A stretch of 64,000 nucleotides of DNA from Capillimicrobium parvum (GTDB taxonomy: Bacteria > Actinomycetota > Thermoleophilia > Solirubrobacterales > Solirubrobacteraceae), in contig NZ_CP087164.1 in the NCBI RefSeq assembly GCF_021172045.1, forward strand, positions 4,960,001 through 5,024,000, in the 5' to 3' direction. Each line of letters begins with the position of its first letter. The stretch's first letter is position 1. The translations under genes were made by a program, and so were the position numbers. A model generated the notes under the pieces. The model was not told the origin of the DNA, made no database searches, and worked only from the letters and a program-made list of their open reading frames with translations. Positions 9,862 through 18,412 of this stretch are shown here, in pieces.

Positions 9862-11520
9862 CTACTTCGCCAGCTCGCGCTCCAGCAGCGCGTTGCCCCT
9901 CTCGAGCTGCTCGCGCGTCGCGGCACCCACCGACCGCGCGCCCGTGCGGCGGTTGACGCGCGCATGGACCTCGCGATGCGCCTCGCCGGTGCGGCGGGCG
10001 ACCGCCGAGACGAGCCGCGAGCGCTCGTCGCGCAGGCGCTCGCGGGTCACGAACGCCGAGTCCGCGGACGGCTGGGAGTCCGTGCGCGCAGCGGCCGGCG
10101 GCGCGCCGGCGGTGAACGCGGCGAGGGCGGCGCTCGGCGCCGGGTCGGTCGCGAAGAGCTGCAGCGTCGTCTCGGAGAGGATCGCCTCGTCGAGCTGGGC
10201 CCCGCTGGAGCTGAGCGCCTCGAAGCCCTCGCCCTTCGGCGCGCGCTCGGCCGGCGCCTCGTCGAGCTCCTCCGGGTCGCCGAGCTCGCGCGGGGAGAGA
10301 TCCAGAGCATGCCGCCGCTCCTCCTCGATCTGCGTCGCCAGCGCCTTCAGGCGCATGTCGGCCGGCAGCAGCAGGTAGCTCATCTGGCGCTCGGGCGCGG
10401 GGGTCCGGCGGATGAAGCGCCCGACCACCTGGCGGAAGAACAGCTCGGTCCGCGCCGCGGTGGCGTACACGCCGACCCGCAGCCGCGGGATGTCGACGCC
10501 CTCGGAGACCATCAGCACCGACACGAGCCAGCGCCGCCGCGAGGCGCTGAACGCGGCGATCCGCGCGCTCGCCTCGGGCTCGTCGCTCATCACGATCTCC
10601 GGCTCCTCGCCCGCGATGCCGGCCAGCCGCGCCGCGATCGCCCGCGCGTGCTCCTGGTCGGAGGCGACGACGAGCCCGCCGGCCTCGGGATGTCCGTCGG
10701 CCCGCACGCGGTCCAGGCGGGCGTCGGCGTCGCGCAGCACCTCGCCCATCCAGTCGCCGTGCGCATCGAGCGCGGTGCGCAGCCGCCGCGCCGCCTCGGC
10801 CTGCGGCAGCACGAGGTCGAACGAGGCCTGGCGCAGCCGGCCGTCGCTGCGCCACTCCATCTCGCCGTCGTACGGCAGGAACGTGATCGGCCGGCAGACC
10901 TCGTCGACCAGCGCCTGGGAGTAGCCGTAGACGTAGTCGGCCCGGCTGATCCCCTCGTCGTCGTAGGCGACCCACGGGATCGCGGCGTTGTCGGAGCGAA
11001 ACGGCGTGCCCGACAGCAGCAGGCGGAACACCGCGCCGTCGAACGCCTGCAGCGCGTGCCGTCCCCACGCGGCGTGCTCGCCCATGTGGTGCGGCTCGTC
11101 GGCGATCAGCAGCGTCGGGCGGCGGGCGGCGCGGGCGTGCCCCTTCGGCCCGGCGGCGATGGTCTGGTACGTGACGGCGATCCCGTGGCGGTCGCGCGGC
11201 TCCGGCCCCTCGGCGTTGGGCCGGTTCGGCTCGAGGTCGATCCCGTAGCGCGCCGCGTCGGCCGCCCACTGACGGCAGATGTGCGTCGTCGGGCCCGCGA
11301 CCACGACCCGCGAGACGCGGCCGGCGCGCAGCAGCTCCCAGGCGACGCGCAGGCCGAACGTCGTCTTGCCCGCCGCGGGCGTCGCGGAGGCGAGCATGGA
11401 CGGCGCCTCGTGGTCGAGCGCGAGCTCCAGCGCGTCCCGCTGCCAGGCGCGCAAGGGCCGGTTCGCGGGCCAGTCCGGGAGCTCCCGGCCGCGGGTGAGG
11501 GGTGTGGCGAGGTCGGTCAA
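9862..11520 (-). CDS. DEAD/DEAH-box (superfamily 2) helicase
   Basis: ATP-dependent nucleic-acid helicase of about 552 residues. Motifs in order: Walker A ATPAAGKTT (about 46-54), motif II as ADEPHHMG, motif III LSGTPF, then the second RecA domain with VSEGVDIPRLRVG and motif VI QVVGRFIRR. It resembles the SSL2/type III-restriction-like actinobacterial helicases. The C-terminal 130 residues have no recognisable domain. The start is uncertain. The frame stays open to 11673, but the upstream part runs through a dispersed palindrome and reads as Arg-rich non-coding sequence, so I place the start at TTG 11518-11520. Confidence 0.85.
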   Translation of the reverse strand: MTDLATPLTRGRELPDWPANRPLRAWQRDALELALDHEAPSMLASATPAAGKTTFGLRVAWELLRAGRVSRVVVAGPTTHICRQWAADAARYGIDLEPNRPNAEGPEPRDRHGIAVTYQTIAAGPKGHARAARRPTLLIADEPHHMGEHAAWGRHALQAFDGAVFRLLLSGTPFRSDNAAIPWVAYDDEGISRADYVYGYSQALVDEVCRPITFLPYDGEMEWRSDGRLRQASFDLVLPQAEAARRLRTALDAHGDWMGEVLRDADARLDRVRADGHPEAGGLVVASDQEHARAIAARLAGIAGEEPEIVMSDEPEASARIAAFSASRRRWLVSVLMVSEGVDIPRLRVGVYATAARTELFFRQVVGRFIRRTPAPERQMSYLLLPADMRLKALATQIEEERRHALDLSPRELGDPEELDEAPAERAPKGEGFEALSSSGAQLDEAILSETTLQLFATDPAPSAALAAFTAGAPPAAARTDSQPSADSAFVTRERLRDERSRLVSAVARRTGEAHREVHARVNRRTGARSVGAATREQLERGNALLERELAK

Positions 11521-11578
11521 GCGGCGCCGAAAGGTAGGCGCCGCACCGGTCGGAAGCGCAACCGCCCGATGCCCATCG

Positions 11579-11627
11579 CGATCCTGTCGCGAACCCGGCG
11601 CATGACGCCGTCGGCGCGACAGGATCG
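11579..11627. repeat. dispersed palindromic element, family 2, copy 1
   Basis: A nested palindrome: outer arms CGATCCTGTCGCG (11579-11591) and its perfect complement (11615-11627), inner arms CGGCG/CGCCG (11596-11600, 11606-11610) around a five-base loop. The same element recurs at 57226-57332. It lies in the divergent gap between the helicase and MFS genes, so it is not placed as a terminator. Confidence 0.9.
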
Positions 11628-11684
11628 ACTCCTCGGGGGCTACCCGAACCACATCCGCGCCCTCACCCGGCACACTGACGGTCC

Positions 11685-13337
11685 GTGCGCCGCCTGCCGC
11701 TGATCATCGTCGCCGTCGCCGCCGGGCTCGCGCTCGCCGACTCGTCGATCGTCGCGCTCGCCCTGCCGCCGATCCTCACGGACATCGGCACGACCATCGA
11801 GGGCGTCGCCGCGGTCATCGGCGCCTACACGGCCGTCCTGGCGCTCGGCATCCTCCCCGCCGCGTGGCTCGGCCGCCGCTTCGGCCCCGGCCACGTCGGC
11901 GCGGTGGGGATGCTCGTCCTCGGCGCCGCGTCGATCGGCTGCGGGCTGTCGGACTCGCTGACCACCCTGCTGATCTTCCGCGCGCTGCAGGCCGCGGGCG
12001 GCGCCGCCGGCCTGCTCGCCGCCTTCGACCTCATGGACGCCGGCGGCCACGACGCCTCGCTCGGCCGCCGCCTGTGGATCGCCGCCGCGGTCTTCGGGTC
12101 GGCCGCCGGCCCGGCCATCGGCGGCGTGCTCACCGAGGCGCTCGACTGGCGGGCGATCTTCTTCGCCCAGGCCCCGGTCGCACTCGCCGCCTCCGTCTGC
12201 TGCTGGCAGCTGCGCATCCCGGCGCCCCACGCGCGCGCCAGCGAGCCCCTGAAGTGGGCGCCCGCGGTCGGCTTCGCGCTGATCTCCGCCGCGCTGACCG
12301 CCGTGCTGTTCCTCCTCGTGCTCGAGCTCGTCGCGGGATGGAGCGTCGACCCGCTCGCCGCCGCCGCGGCCGTGTCGGTCCTGCCGATCTCCGCGCTCGC
12401 CGCCGCCCGCATCCCGGGCAACGCCGCCGCGCGGGCGATCTGCGGCTGCCTGCTCGTGGCCGCCGGCGCGGGCGCGCTCGCCTACCTGCCCGACGCGGAC
12501 CTCAAGTGGACGATCGCGCCGCAGATCCTGGCCGGCGTGGGCATGGGCCTCGCCTTCCCCGCGCTGGCCGGCGGCCTGCTGCCGGAGCGCACGTCCGTCG
12601 ACGCCGCGCGGCTGCTCGTCGCCCGCCACGTGGGCATCGTCGCCGCGCTCCTCGTCATCGCGCCCGTGGTCAGCGGCAAGCTGAACTCGATCACCGAGAG
12701 CGCCCGGTACCAGGGCGTCGCCGTGGTGCTCGACGCCAAGCTCGACCCCCGCCAGAAGATCGACCTCGCGCCGACGCTGCTCGGCGACGTCGAGAGCGAG
12801 GACCCGCGCGGCGGGCTGGAGCGCGCGATCAAGAGCCAGGAGGGCAAGTTCGAGGGCGACGCCCGGACCGAGTTCCACCACCTCACCGACCGCCTCGACG
12901 ACGTCATCGTCGCCTCCGTCGCGCGCGCCTTCAAGCCCGCCTTCCTCATCACCGGCGCCCTCGCGCTGCTCGCCGCGCTGGTGCTGCTCGCCGGGGTGCG
13001 CCTCCGCATCGCCGCCGCCGCCGCCGTCGCCGCGATCGCCGCGCTCTCGGCGGCCGCGTTCGGCGCCGCGATCGTCATCGACAACCGCGAGCAGGCGCCG
13101 CCGGTGAAGATCGCCAGCCCGTGCCTGGACCGCAAGCTGCCCGACAGCGGCGGACTGTTCGGCGTGCTCCAGGACAGCGCGCTCATCCTGCTCGACAAGG
13201 CGGCGTGCGGCTACGGCTCGAGCCGCGAGGAGCTGGTGATGGCGCTCGCCGACGATGCCGAGTACGAGCGCTTCAAGCAGAAGTACGGCGAGGACCCGCG
13301 CTCGGCCAAGGGGATCCTCCAAGGCCTCTTCGGCTGA
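11685..13337 (+). CDS. MFS transporter with an unusual C-terminal extension
   Basis: A 550-residue major facilitator protein. The opening helix carries LADSSIVALALPPI, resembling the DHA2 motif with the buried Asp, and RALQAAGGAAGLL and GRRFG loops fit the family. At least twelve hydrophobic segments are seen. After the last standard helices comes a long hydrophilic insertion (about 350-410), two more helices and a 75-residue tail with two cysteines (in SPCLDRK and AACGYGSS), which I do not recognise. GTG at 11685 is the first sensible start. Substrate unknown. The M3 peptidase gene follows 20 bases later on the same strand. Confidence 0.82.
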   Translation: MRRLPLIIVAVAAGLALADSSIVALALPPILTDIGTTIEGVAAVIGAYTAVLALGILPAAWLGRRFGPGHVGAVGMLVLGAASIGCGLSDSLTTLLIFRALQAAGGAAGLLAAFDLMDAGGHDASLGRRLWIAAAVFGSAAGPAIGGVLTEALDWRAIFFAQAPVALAASVCCWQLRIPAPHARASEPLKWAPAVGFALISAALTAVLFLLVLELVAGWSVDPLAAAAAVSVLPISALAAARIPGNAAARAICGCLLVAAGAGALAYLPDADLKWTIAPQILAGVGMGLAFPALAGGLLPERTSVDAARLLVARHVGIVAALLVIAPVVSGKLNSITESARYQGVAVVLDAKLDPRQKIDLAPTLLGDVESEDPRGGLERAIKSQEGKFEGDARTEFHHLTDRLDDVIVASVARAFKPAFLITGALALLAALVLLAGVRLRIAAAAAVAAIAALSAAAFGAAIVIDNREQAPPVKIASPCLDRKLPDSGGLFGVLQDSALILLDKAACGYGSSREELVMALADDAEYERFKQKYGEDPRSAKGILQGLFG

Positions 13338-13357
13338 GCGGCGACTACCCTCCGAGC

Positions 13358-15151
13358 ATGGCCGCCGAGACCGAGACCGACCCCGCCCTCCAGGACGCCG
13401 CCTGGGACCTGAGCCCGCTGCTCGACGGCGGCGGCGAGGAGGCCGTCGACGCCCAGCTCGACGAGGCCCAGCGCCGGGCCGACACGTTCGCCGAGCGCCA
13501 CGCCGGCCGCGTCCCGGAGCTCGACGGGCCCGGACTCGTCGCGGCGATGCACGAGCTCGTGGGCATCTACGAGCTCGTCGGCAAGGCCGGCAGCTACGCC
13601 AGCCTGCGCTTCTCGACCGACACCGCCGACCCGGCCCGCGGCGCGCTGCTGCAGAAGGTGCAGGAGCGCGGCACGGCGATCGAGACGAAGCTCCTGTTCT
13701 TCGGCCTCGAGTGGGCCGCGCTCGACGACGCCAAGGCCGAGGAGCTGCTCGCGGCCGACGGGCTGGACTTCGCCCGCCACAACCTCCGCATGGAGCGCCG
13801 CTACCGCCCGCACCTGCTCTCCGAGCCCGAGGAGAAGCTGGTCAGCGAGAAGGCGGTCACCGGACGGTCGGCCTGGTCGCGCCTGTTCTCCGAGCAGGTC
13901 TCGGCCATCGAGATCGAGGGCGAGCCGCTCGACGTCGCGCTCAGCCGCCTGCTGTCCGCCGACCGCGAGGTGCGCCGCTCGACCGCCGAGCAGGTGACCG
14001 CCGCGCTCGAGCCCGGCCTGCGCACCCGCGCCTACATCTTCAACACGCTCATCCACGACAAGGCGGTCGACGACCGGCTGCGCCACTACCCGACGTGGCT
14101 GAGCGCGCGCAACCTCGCCAACGAGGTCTCCGACGAGTCCGTCCAGGCGCTCGTCGAGGCGGTCAAGGGCCGCTACGACATCCCGCAGCGCTGGTATCGC
14201 CTCAAGGCGCAGATGCTGGGCATCCCGCAGCTCGCCGACTACGACCGCAGCGCCGCGGTCACGTCCGAGGACGAGCGCTACGGCTGGGAGCAGTCGCGCG
14301 ACCTGGTGCTCGACTCGTTCGGGTCCTTCGCGCCCGAGATGGAGCGCCTCGCCCGCCGCTTCTTCGACGAGAGCTGGATCGACGCGCCGGTACGGCCGGG
14401 CAAGCGCGGGGGGGCGTTCGCCACCTCCGCGGTGCCGAGCGTGCACCCGTACGTGATGCTGAACTTCACGTTCAAGCGCCGCGACGTGCTCACGCTCGCC
14501 CACGAGCTGGGCCACGGCCTGCACTTCGCGCTCGCCGCCGACCAGGGCCTGCTGCAGCAGGGCACGCCGCTGACGGTGGCGGAGACCGCCTCGGTGTTCG
14601 GCGAGACGATCGTCTTCAACCGGCTGCTCGAGCAGGCCTCGACGCCCGAGTCGCGGCTGTCGCTGCTGTCGGAGGCCATCGAGGGCGCCATCGCGACCGT
14701 CTTCCGGCAGACCGCGATGAACCAGTTCGAGGACGCCGTCCACACGGCGCGGCGCAGCGAGGGCGAGCTGTCCGTCGACCGCTTCAACGAGGCGTGGGTC
14801 ACCACCCAGCGCGAGATGCTCGGCGACTCGGTGGAGATCACCGACGGCTACCGGATGTGGTGGAGCTACATCCCGCACTTCATCGGGACGCCCGGCTACG
14901 TCTACGCGTACGCCTACGGCCAGCTGCTCGCCCTGTCGGTCTACCGCCGCTACCTCGACGAGGGCGCGCCGTTCGTGCCGCGCTACCTCGACATGCTCGC
15001 CGCGGGCGGCTCGATGCTCCCCGAGGACCTGGGCCGCATCGTGGGCATCGACCTGACGGACCCCGGCTTCTGGTCGGCCGGGCTCGACCTGGTCGAGGGC
15101 CAGCTGCGCGACGCCGAGCAGGCGGCACACGAGGCCGGACGGCTGAGCTGA
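13358..15151 (+). CDS. pepF: M3-family zinc metallopeptidase (oligoendopeptidase F-like)
   Basis: Cytoplasmic oligopeptidase, 597 residues, the usual length. The zinc motif HELGH is at 382-386, followed by the family Glu in VAETASVFGET. Upstream elements KRGGAFATSAVP and the C-terminal YAYGQLLALSVYRRY are characteristic of the PepF branch of M3. These enzymes cut short peptides of roughly 6-20 residues with limited specificity. The ATG at 13358 follows the MFS stop closely. The gene is convergent with the first TetR gene. Confidence 0.93.
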   Translation: MAAETETDPALQDAAWDLSPLLDGGGEEAVDAQLDEAQRRADTFAERHAGRVPELDGPGLVAAMHELVGIYELVGKAGSYASLRFSTDTADPARGALLQKVQERGTAIETKLLFFGLEWAALDDAKAEELLAADGLDFARHNLRMERRYRPHLLSEPEEKLVSEKAVTGRSAWSRLFSEQVSAIEIEGEPLDVALSRLLSADREVRRSTAEQVTAALEPGLRTRAYIFNTLIHDKAVDDRLRHYPTWLSARNLANEVSDESVQALVEAVKGRYDIPQRWYRLKAQMLGIPQLADYDRSAAVTSEDERYGWEQSRDLVLDSFGSFAPEMERLARRFFDESWIDAPVRPGKRGGAFATSAVPSVHPYVMLNFTFKRRDVLTLAHELGHGLHFALAADQGLLQQGTPLTVAETASVFGETIVFNRLLEQASTPESRLSLLSEAIEGAIATVFRQTAMNQFEDAVHTARRSEGELSVDRFNEAWVTTQREMLGDSVEITDGYRMWWSYIPHFIGTPGYVYAYAYGQLLALSVYRRYLDEGAPFVPRYLDMLAAGGSMLPEDLGRIVGIDLTDPGFWSAGLDLVEGQLRDAEQAAHEAGRLS

Positions 15152-15205
15152 CGTTCGATCTCCTCGTCCGTACCCGTGGCTTCAGGGTCACGCCCGCGCG
15201 ACTCG

Positions 15206-15841
15206 TCAGGGCCGGATGTGCCCGACCATCGCCAGCACGAGGTCGCGATAGGAGTCCGCCACCTGGTCGATGGTCATGGGTCCGTCGGGCCGCACCCAGA
15301 TGAAGACGTACTCGCACATCGTGACGATCGCAAAGGCGGTGGGCGTGACCTGGGGGAACCGGAACGTCCCGGCGTCCCGTCCCGACTCGAGGATCGACTG
15401 CACCAGCGTCAACACCCGCCGTTGCAGCTCGTCAAGCTGCGCCTGGTGCTCGGCGCCCAGCGCGTCGCGCACCTGACCGTAGGATCCGCTCGCGCCGGGC
15501 ATGCGCAGCCGCTTGCCCTGCTCGAGCTTCGCGCGGACGTACGTGCGCACGAACATGCTGAGCCGTTCGTCCGGCGCGAGATCAGCGTCCTTGCACGGGT
15601 CGAAGGCCTCGACGAAGCGCCGCAGCTCGGCCTCGACGGCGGTGAAGCACAGCTCCTCCTTCGAGGCGAAGTGCCAGTACAGCGCGGGCGCCGAGATGCC
15701 CACCTCGCGGGCGATCGCGGTCAGGCTCGTTCCCGAGTACCCCCGCTCGTACAGCAGCGCGTTCGCGACGCGGAGGATGTCGTCGCGCGTGTGCGGAGCC
15801 CCGTCCTCCGTAGGCGCCCTCCTAGCAGTCCGGCTCGTCAT
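15206..15841 (-). CDS. TetR-family regulator (A) of the hydantoinase region
   Basis: A 211-residue repressor-type protein: an N-terminal helix-turn-helix (TRDDILRVANALLYERGYSGTS then TAIAREVGISAPALYWHFASKEE, split here for length) and an all-helical ligand domain. It is strongly similar along its whole length to the second regulator at 25218-25850: GYSGTSL, GISAPALYWHF, RLSMFVRTYVR and MCEYVF.WVR recur. It is the last gene on the minus strand of the catabolic region and is preceded immediately by a copy of the shared operator motif, so it probably controls itself and the region. The ligand is unknown. The start ATG is at 15839-15841. Confidence 0.9.
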   Translation of the reverse strand: MTSRTARRAPTEDGAPHTRDDILRVANALLYERGYSGTSLTAIAREVGISAPALYWHFASKEELCFTAVEAELRRFVEAFDPCKDADLAPDERLSMFVRTYVRAKLEQGKRLRMPGASGSYGQVRDALGAEHQAQLDELQRRVLTLVQSILESGRDAGTFRFPQVTPTAFAIVTMCEYVFIWVRPDGPMTIDQVADSYRDLVLAMVGHIRP

Positions 15842-15858
15842 TGATCGAACGTTAGGGG
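15842..15858 (+). promoter_or_regulatory. operator-like motif, site 1 (before TetR-A)
   Basis: The 17-mer TGATCGAACGTTAGGGG abuts the start codon of TetR-A. It is the most diverged of five sites and matches the consensus TGANTGAACGATAAGTT at TGA, GAACG and T12. The centre GAACGTT contains the palindrome AACGTT. The location fits autoregulation. Confidence 0.5.
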
Positions 15859-15894
15859 ACGGCACCCGTCGTGTGAAGGCCGAGGGCGCGGTCG

Positions 15895-16710
15895 TCACCG
15901 CATGAGCATGCCGCCGTTGATGTCGCACGTCGCGCCGGTGATGTACCCGGCGTCGTCGGAGGCCAGGAAGGCGACGAGCGCGGCCACCTCCTCCGTGGTG
16001 CCAGCGCGTCCGACGGGGACCTGCCGCGTGAGCTGCTGGACGCGCTCGGCGCCGATCGCCTGGAGCATCGGCGTGTCGACGATCGCGGGGGCGACCGCGT
16101 TGACCGTCACGCCGTCGGCGGCGAGCTCGGAGGCGAAGACGCGGGTGAGGGCGATCACGCCGCCCTTGGACGCCGCGTAGTGCGCGCCGCTCGGACGCGC
16201 CATCTGTCCGGCCAGCGATGCGATGTTCACGATGCGCCCGCCGCCGCTGTCACGCATGTGGCGTCCGGCGATACGGGACATGATGAAGACGCCGCGCAGG
16301 TTGACGCTCATCACGTCGTCCCACTCGTCCATGGTGATCTGCCACAGCGACCTGGCGGCTGTGACGGCCGCGTTGTTCACGAGGATATCCACCGTCCCCC
16401 ACCGCTCCAGCGCCGCGCGGAACGACTCGTCGGCGGACGCCGGGTCGCCGACGTCCACGTGCAGCGCCTGGACGCGCTCCCCGTCGGCGTCGATGGCGTG
16501 GGCCGTGGCCTCATTGCTCCGTGCGTTGACATCCGCCAGCACGACGTTGCAGCCGCGGTCCCAGAGGCCCTGGGCCACGCCGGCGCCGAGCCCCTGGGCC
16601 GACCCGGTGACGAACGCGGTCTTGCCGCAGAGCCCGTCGTCAGACCGCAGGGCGACCCCGTCCGTCGAGGGGGCGTTGGCGATGGCCATCATGTTGTCCG
16701 TCTCGCTCAC
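15895..16710 (-). CDS. short-chain dehydrogenase/reductase (SDR)
   Basis: A classical SDR of 271 residues. The cofactor site TGSAQGLG is at 35-42 with Asp60 after the second strand, suggesting NAD rather than NADP. The NNAA motif is at 112-115 and the catalytic Ser165, Tyr178 and Lys182 are all present. The C-terminus GYITGATCDINGG is typical of FabG-like members. GTG at 16708-16710 has GAGAG upstream; an ATG at 16692 is the alternative. It lies downstream of the cupin-unknown-gene pair but has its own copy of the operator motif nine bases before the start, so it may have a separate promoter. Probably oxidises an alcohol intermediate of the pathway. Confidence 0.93.
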   Translation of the reverse strand: MSETDNMMAIANAPSTDGVALRSDDGLCGKTAFVTGSAQGLGAGVAQGLWDRGCNVVLADVNARSNEATAHAIDADGERVQALHVDVGDPASADESFRAALERWGTVDILVNNAAVTAARSLWQITMDEWDDVMSVNLRGVFIMSRIAGRHMRDSGGGRIVNIASLAGQMARPSGAHYAASKGGVIALTRVFASELAADGVTVNAVAPAIVDTPMLQAIGAERVQQLTRQVPVGRAGTTEEVAALVAFLASDDAGYITGATCDINGGMLMR

Positions 16711-16719
16711 GTAGCTCTC

Positions 16720-16736
16720 AAGTTATCGTTTATTAG
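16720..16736 (-). promoter_or_regulatory. operator-like motif, site 2 (before the SDR gene)
   Basis: On the minus strand CTAATAAACGATAACTT, matching the consensus at 11 of the 16 defined positions, including the invariant A-AACG-T core. It sits nine bases before the SDR start and overlaps the stop codon of the preceding gene. Confidence 0.65.
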
Positions 16737-17632
16737 GGAACACTCAAAGCCCGCTCCTTGGAGCGCGGAAGCCGCGTGGAGACCAGCGGCGCCTCCATCC
16801 CGCGCCGCGCCGCGAGCCGCTGCAGCACGATGACCGTGTCGGCGACCGGCACCCGCTCGAGGAAGCGCGTGCGCTCCTCGAAGGACCGCAGGACGGCGCC
16901 CACCGCCTCGCCGTACGCCGCGCCGTCGCACGCGGCGAGGGCGTACAGCGCGGCGGAGGTCCCGCCGATGCCGACCGGGAACGCGTCTTCCTCGCTCACC
17001 GAGGCGGCCAGCCTCCCCGCCGCGGTGTTGTCCTCGAGCGTCAGGCAGGCGAGCGCCGCGGCATACCGGGCGATGGGCGAGCCGGCCTCGGCGGCTCCCA
17101 GGTCGAGCGTCCACCGAGCCTCGAGCCGCGCGCGCGGCCAGTCGTGGGCGATCAGACGCGCCTTCACCGCTGCGATTGACCGGCCCCAGCTCCCGGCCTC
17201 GGCGTCCGCCAGGCTCCAGCGATAGCACGTGGCCGACCGGTCGAGCCACTCGTCCGCGCGCTCGGCGCAGCCGATCATGAGCATCCCCAGCGACGCGGCC
17301 CACGCGGCGCCGCCCATGCGCAGCAGCTGCTGCTGGCGCCGCTCCGCGGTGGTGGCCTCCGGCAGCCGGCGCTGACCGTCGCGGAACCTGGCGAGTCCGC
17401 GCTCGATGTGCGCCTGCCAGGCGTCCCCGTCCGCGTCTCCGTCCCCGTCCTGCGCATCCGTCGCGATCAGCCCGGACAGCAGATCCGCGGACACAAGCTC
17501 GGTACCGTCGTCGAGGACCCGCACGGGCTCCGGGAGCCGCCCCGCACGCATCAGGGCGCGCACATGGTGCAGCGGACGGTCCCAAGGCAGGCACACGTCG
17601 CGCAGCGCGACCAGCGTGTCCGTGTCGCTCAT
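16733..17632 (-). CDS. helical protein of unknown function in the catabolic operon
   Basis: I do not recognise this 299-residue protein. It is almost entirely alpha-helical by composition, with Ala-rich paired helices from about 90 onward that suggest a TPR-like or helical-repeat scaffold, and no membrane segment or catalytic motif. A short acidic stretch of Asp-Gly pairs (QDGDGDADGD, about 81-90) separates an N-terminal 75-residue part (LPWDRPLHHVRALMRAGRLP) from the rest. Its ATG overlaps the cupin stop as ATGA, so it is cotranslated with the cupin. A role as a regulatory or assembly factor is conceivable but unsupported. Confidence 0.82.
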   Translation of the reverse strand: MSDTDTLVALRDVCLPWDRPLHHVRALMRAGRLPEPVRVLDDGTELVSADLLSGLIATDAQDGDGDADGDAWQAHIERGLARFRDGQRRLPEATTAERRQQQLLRMGGAAWAASLGMLMIGCAERADEWLDRSATCYRWSLADAEAGSWGRSIAAVKARLIAHDWPRARLEARWTLDLGAAEAGSPIARYAAALACLTLEDNTAAGRLAASVSEEDAFPVGIGGTSAALYALAACDGAAYGEAVGAVLRSFEERTRFLERVPVADTVIVLQRLAARRGMEAPLVSTRLPRSKERALSVP

Positions 17633-18117
17633 GCGCGGGGCACGGGCCGGCCGGGATCCGACCATCGCGGCGACGGGGTGACCGACTTCTCGAAGTCGGA
17701 CACGGCGAACGCCACACCGGGGTTGGTCCCGAAGGTCAGCACGACGGTCCCCGGCTCCTTCGCCGTCACGCTGCGCACGACGAACGGGTCGCCGATGAAG
17801 ACGAACGTGCCCTCGCCGACGTCGCGCACCTCGTCGTCGAGCTTGACCACCGCCGAGCCGGAGGCAATGTAGTAGAGTTCCTCGTCGCCGATGTCGCTCT
17901 GGTCGTCGTTGGGCCGTTCGAAGTGCTCGTGCACGATCTCCTGGCCGGCCGCGGTGGCGACGAACGCGTTCGCCGCGAATTCCGTGATGGCGAAGTGATG
18001 GCGGACCTGTTTCCACTCGCCGACCAGCTGGAAGCTGTGCGACGGCCCGCTCGGGCTGTGCGCGATCTCCGTGAGGTGCGCGACCTCGTACGGCGGGCGG
18101 GGCGGGGCATCCGTCAT
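17629..18117 (-). CDS. cupin-domain protein
   Basis: A 162-residue single-domain cupin. The first cupin motif is recognisable around GQEIVHEHFERPN and EELYYIASGSA, giving candidate metal ligands His-x-His and Glu; the second motif is FVFIGDPFVVRSV with no His, so metal binding may be incomplete. Such proteins can be dioxygenases, isomerases or small-molecule sensors. ATG at 18115-18117 has an excellent GAGGAGG nine to ten bases upstream. It follows the ferredoxin gene by ten bases and overlaps the next gene. Confidence 0.85.
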   Translation of the reverse strand: MTDAPPRPPYEVAHLTEIAHSPSGPSHSFQLVGEWKQVRHHFAITEFAANAFVATAAGQEIVHEHFERPNDDQSDIGDEELYYIASGSAVVKLDDEVRDVGEGTFVFIGDPFVVRSVTAKEPGTVVLTFGTNPGVAFAVSDFEKSVTPSPRWSDPGRPVPRA

Positions 18118-18127
18118 GTGGACCTCC

Positions 18128-18412
18128 TCATTCGCTGGCCTGCAGGTACTGCTCCACCAAGGCGTCCACGGCGGCCGCGCCGCCGCCCCACGCACGGTTG
18201 ATCGCGACGAACTCCGCGTGCTCCGGCGGCATCCCGTCCTGCTCGAAGATCGCGTCGACCGGGCACTCGGGAGCGCAGGCGCCGCAATCGATGCACTCAT
18301 CGGGGGCGATGACGACCATGTGCGCCGTCTCGTAGATGCAATCGACCGGGCAGACCTCGATGCACGAGCGGTCCATGCTGCCGATGCACCCGGGTCCCAC
18401 GACGTAGGTCAT
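18128..18412 (-). CDS. 7Fe-type ferredoxin (3Fe-4S plus 4Fe-4S)
   Basis: A 94-residue electron carrier. Cysteines 9, 17, 21 and 25 and then 40, 43, 46 and 50 give the spacing C-x7-C-x3-CP and C-x2-C-x2-C-x3-CP, the 7Fe ferredoxin pattern (FdxA/Azotobacter FdI type). The C-terminal extension ends EQYLQASE. The ATG overlaps the stop of the esterase fusion gene (ATGA). No oxygenase or P450 that it might serve is seen in the window, so its electron partner must be encoded elsewhere or be one of the unidentified proteins. Confidence 0.94.
   Translation of the reverse strand: MTYVVGPGCIGSMDRSCIEVCPVDCIYETAHMVVIAPDECIDCGACAPECPVDAIFEQDGMPPEHAEFVAINRAWGGGAAAVDALVEQYLQASE

Noticed and set aside
11521-11673. 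N-terminal extension of the helicase to GTG 11673
   Set aside because: The extra 51 residues are translated from the family 2 palindrome and are Arg-rich without conservation signs. A start after the palindrome is more plausible.
18128-18412. Ring-hydroxylating oxygenase system suggested by the ferredoxin
   Set aside because: No Rieske or P450 protein, reductase or small subunit is encoded anywhere in the region, so an oxygenase role is not claimed.
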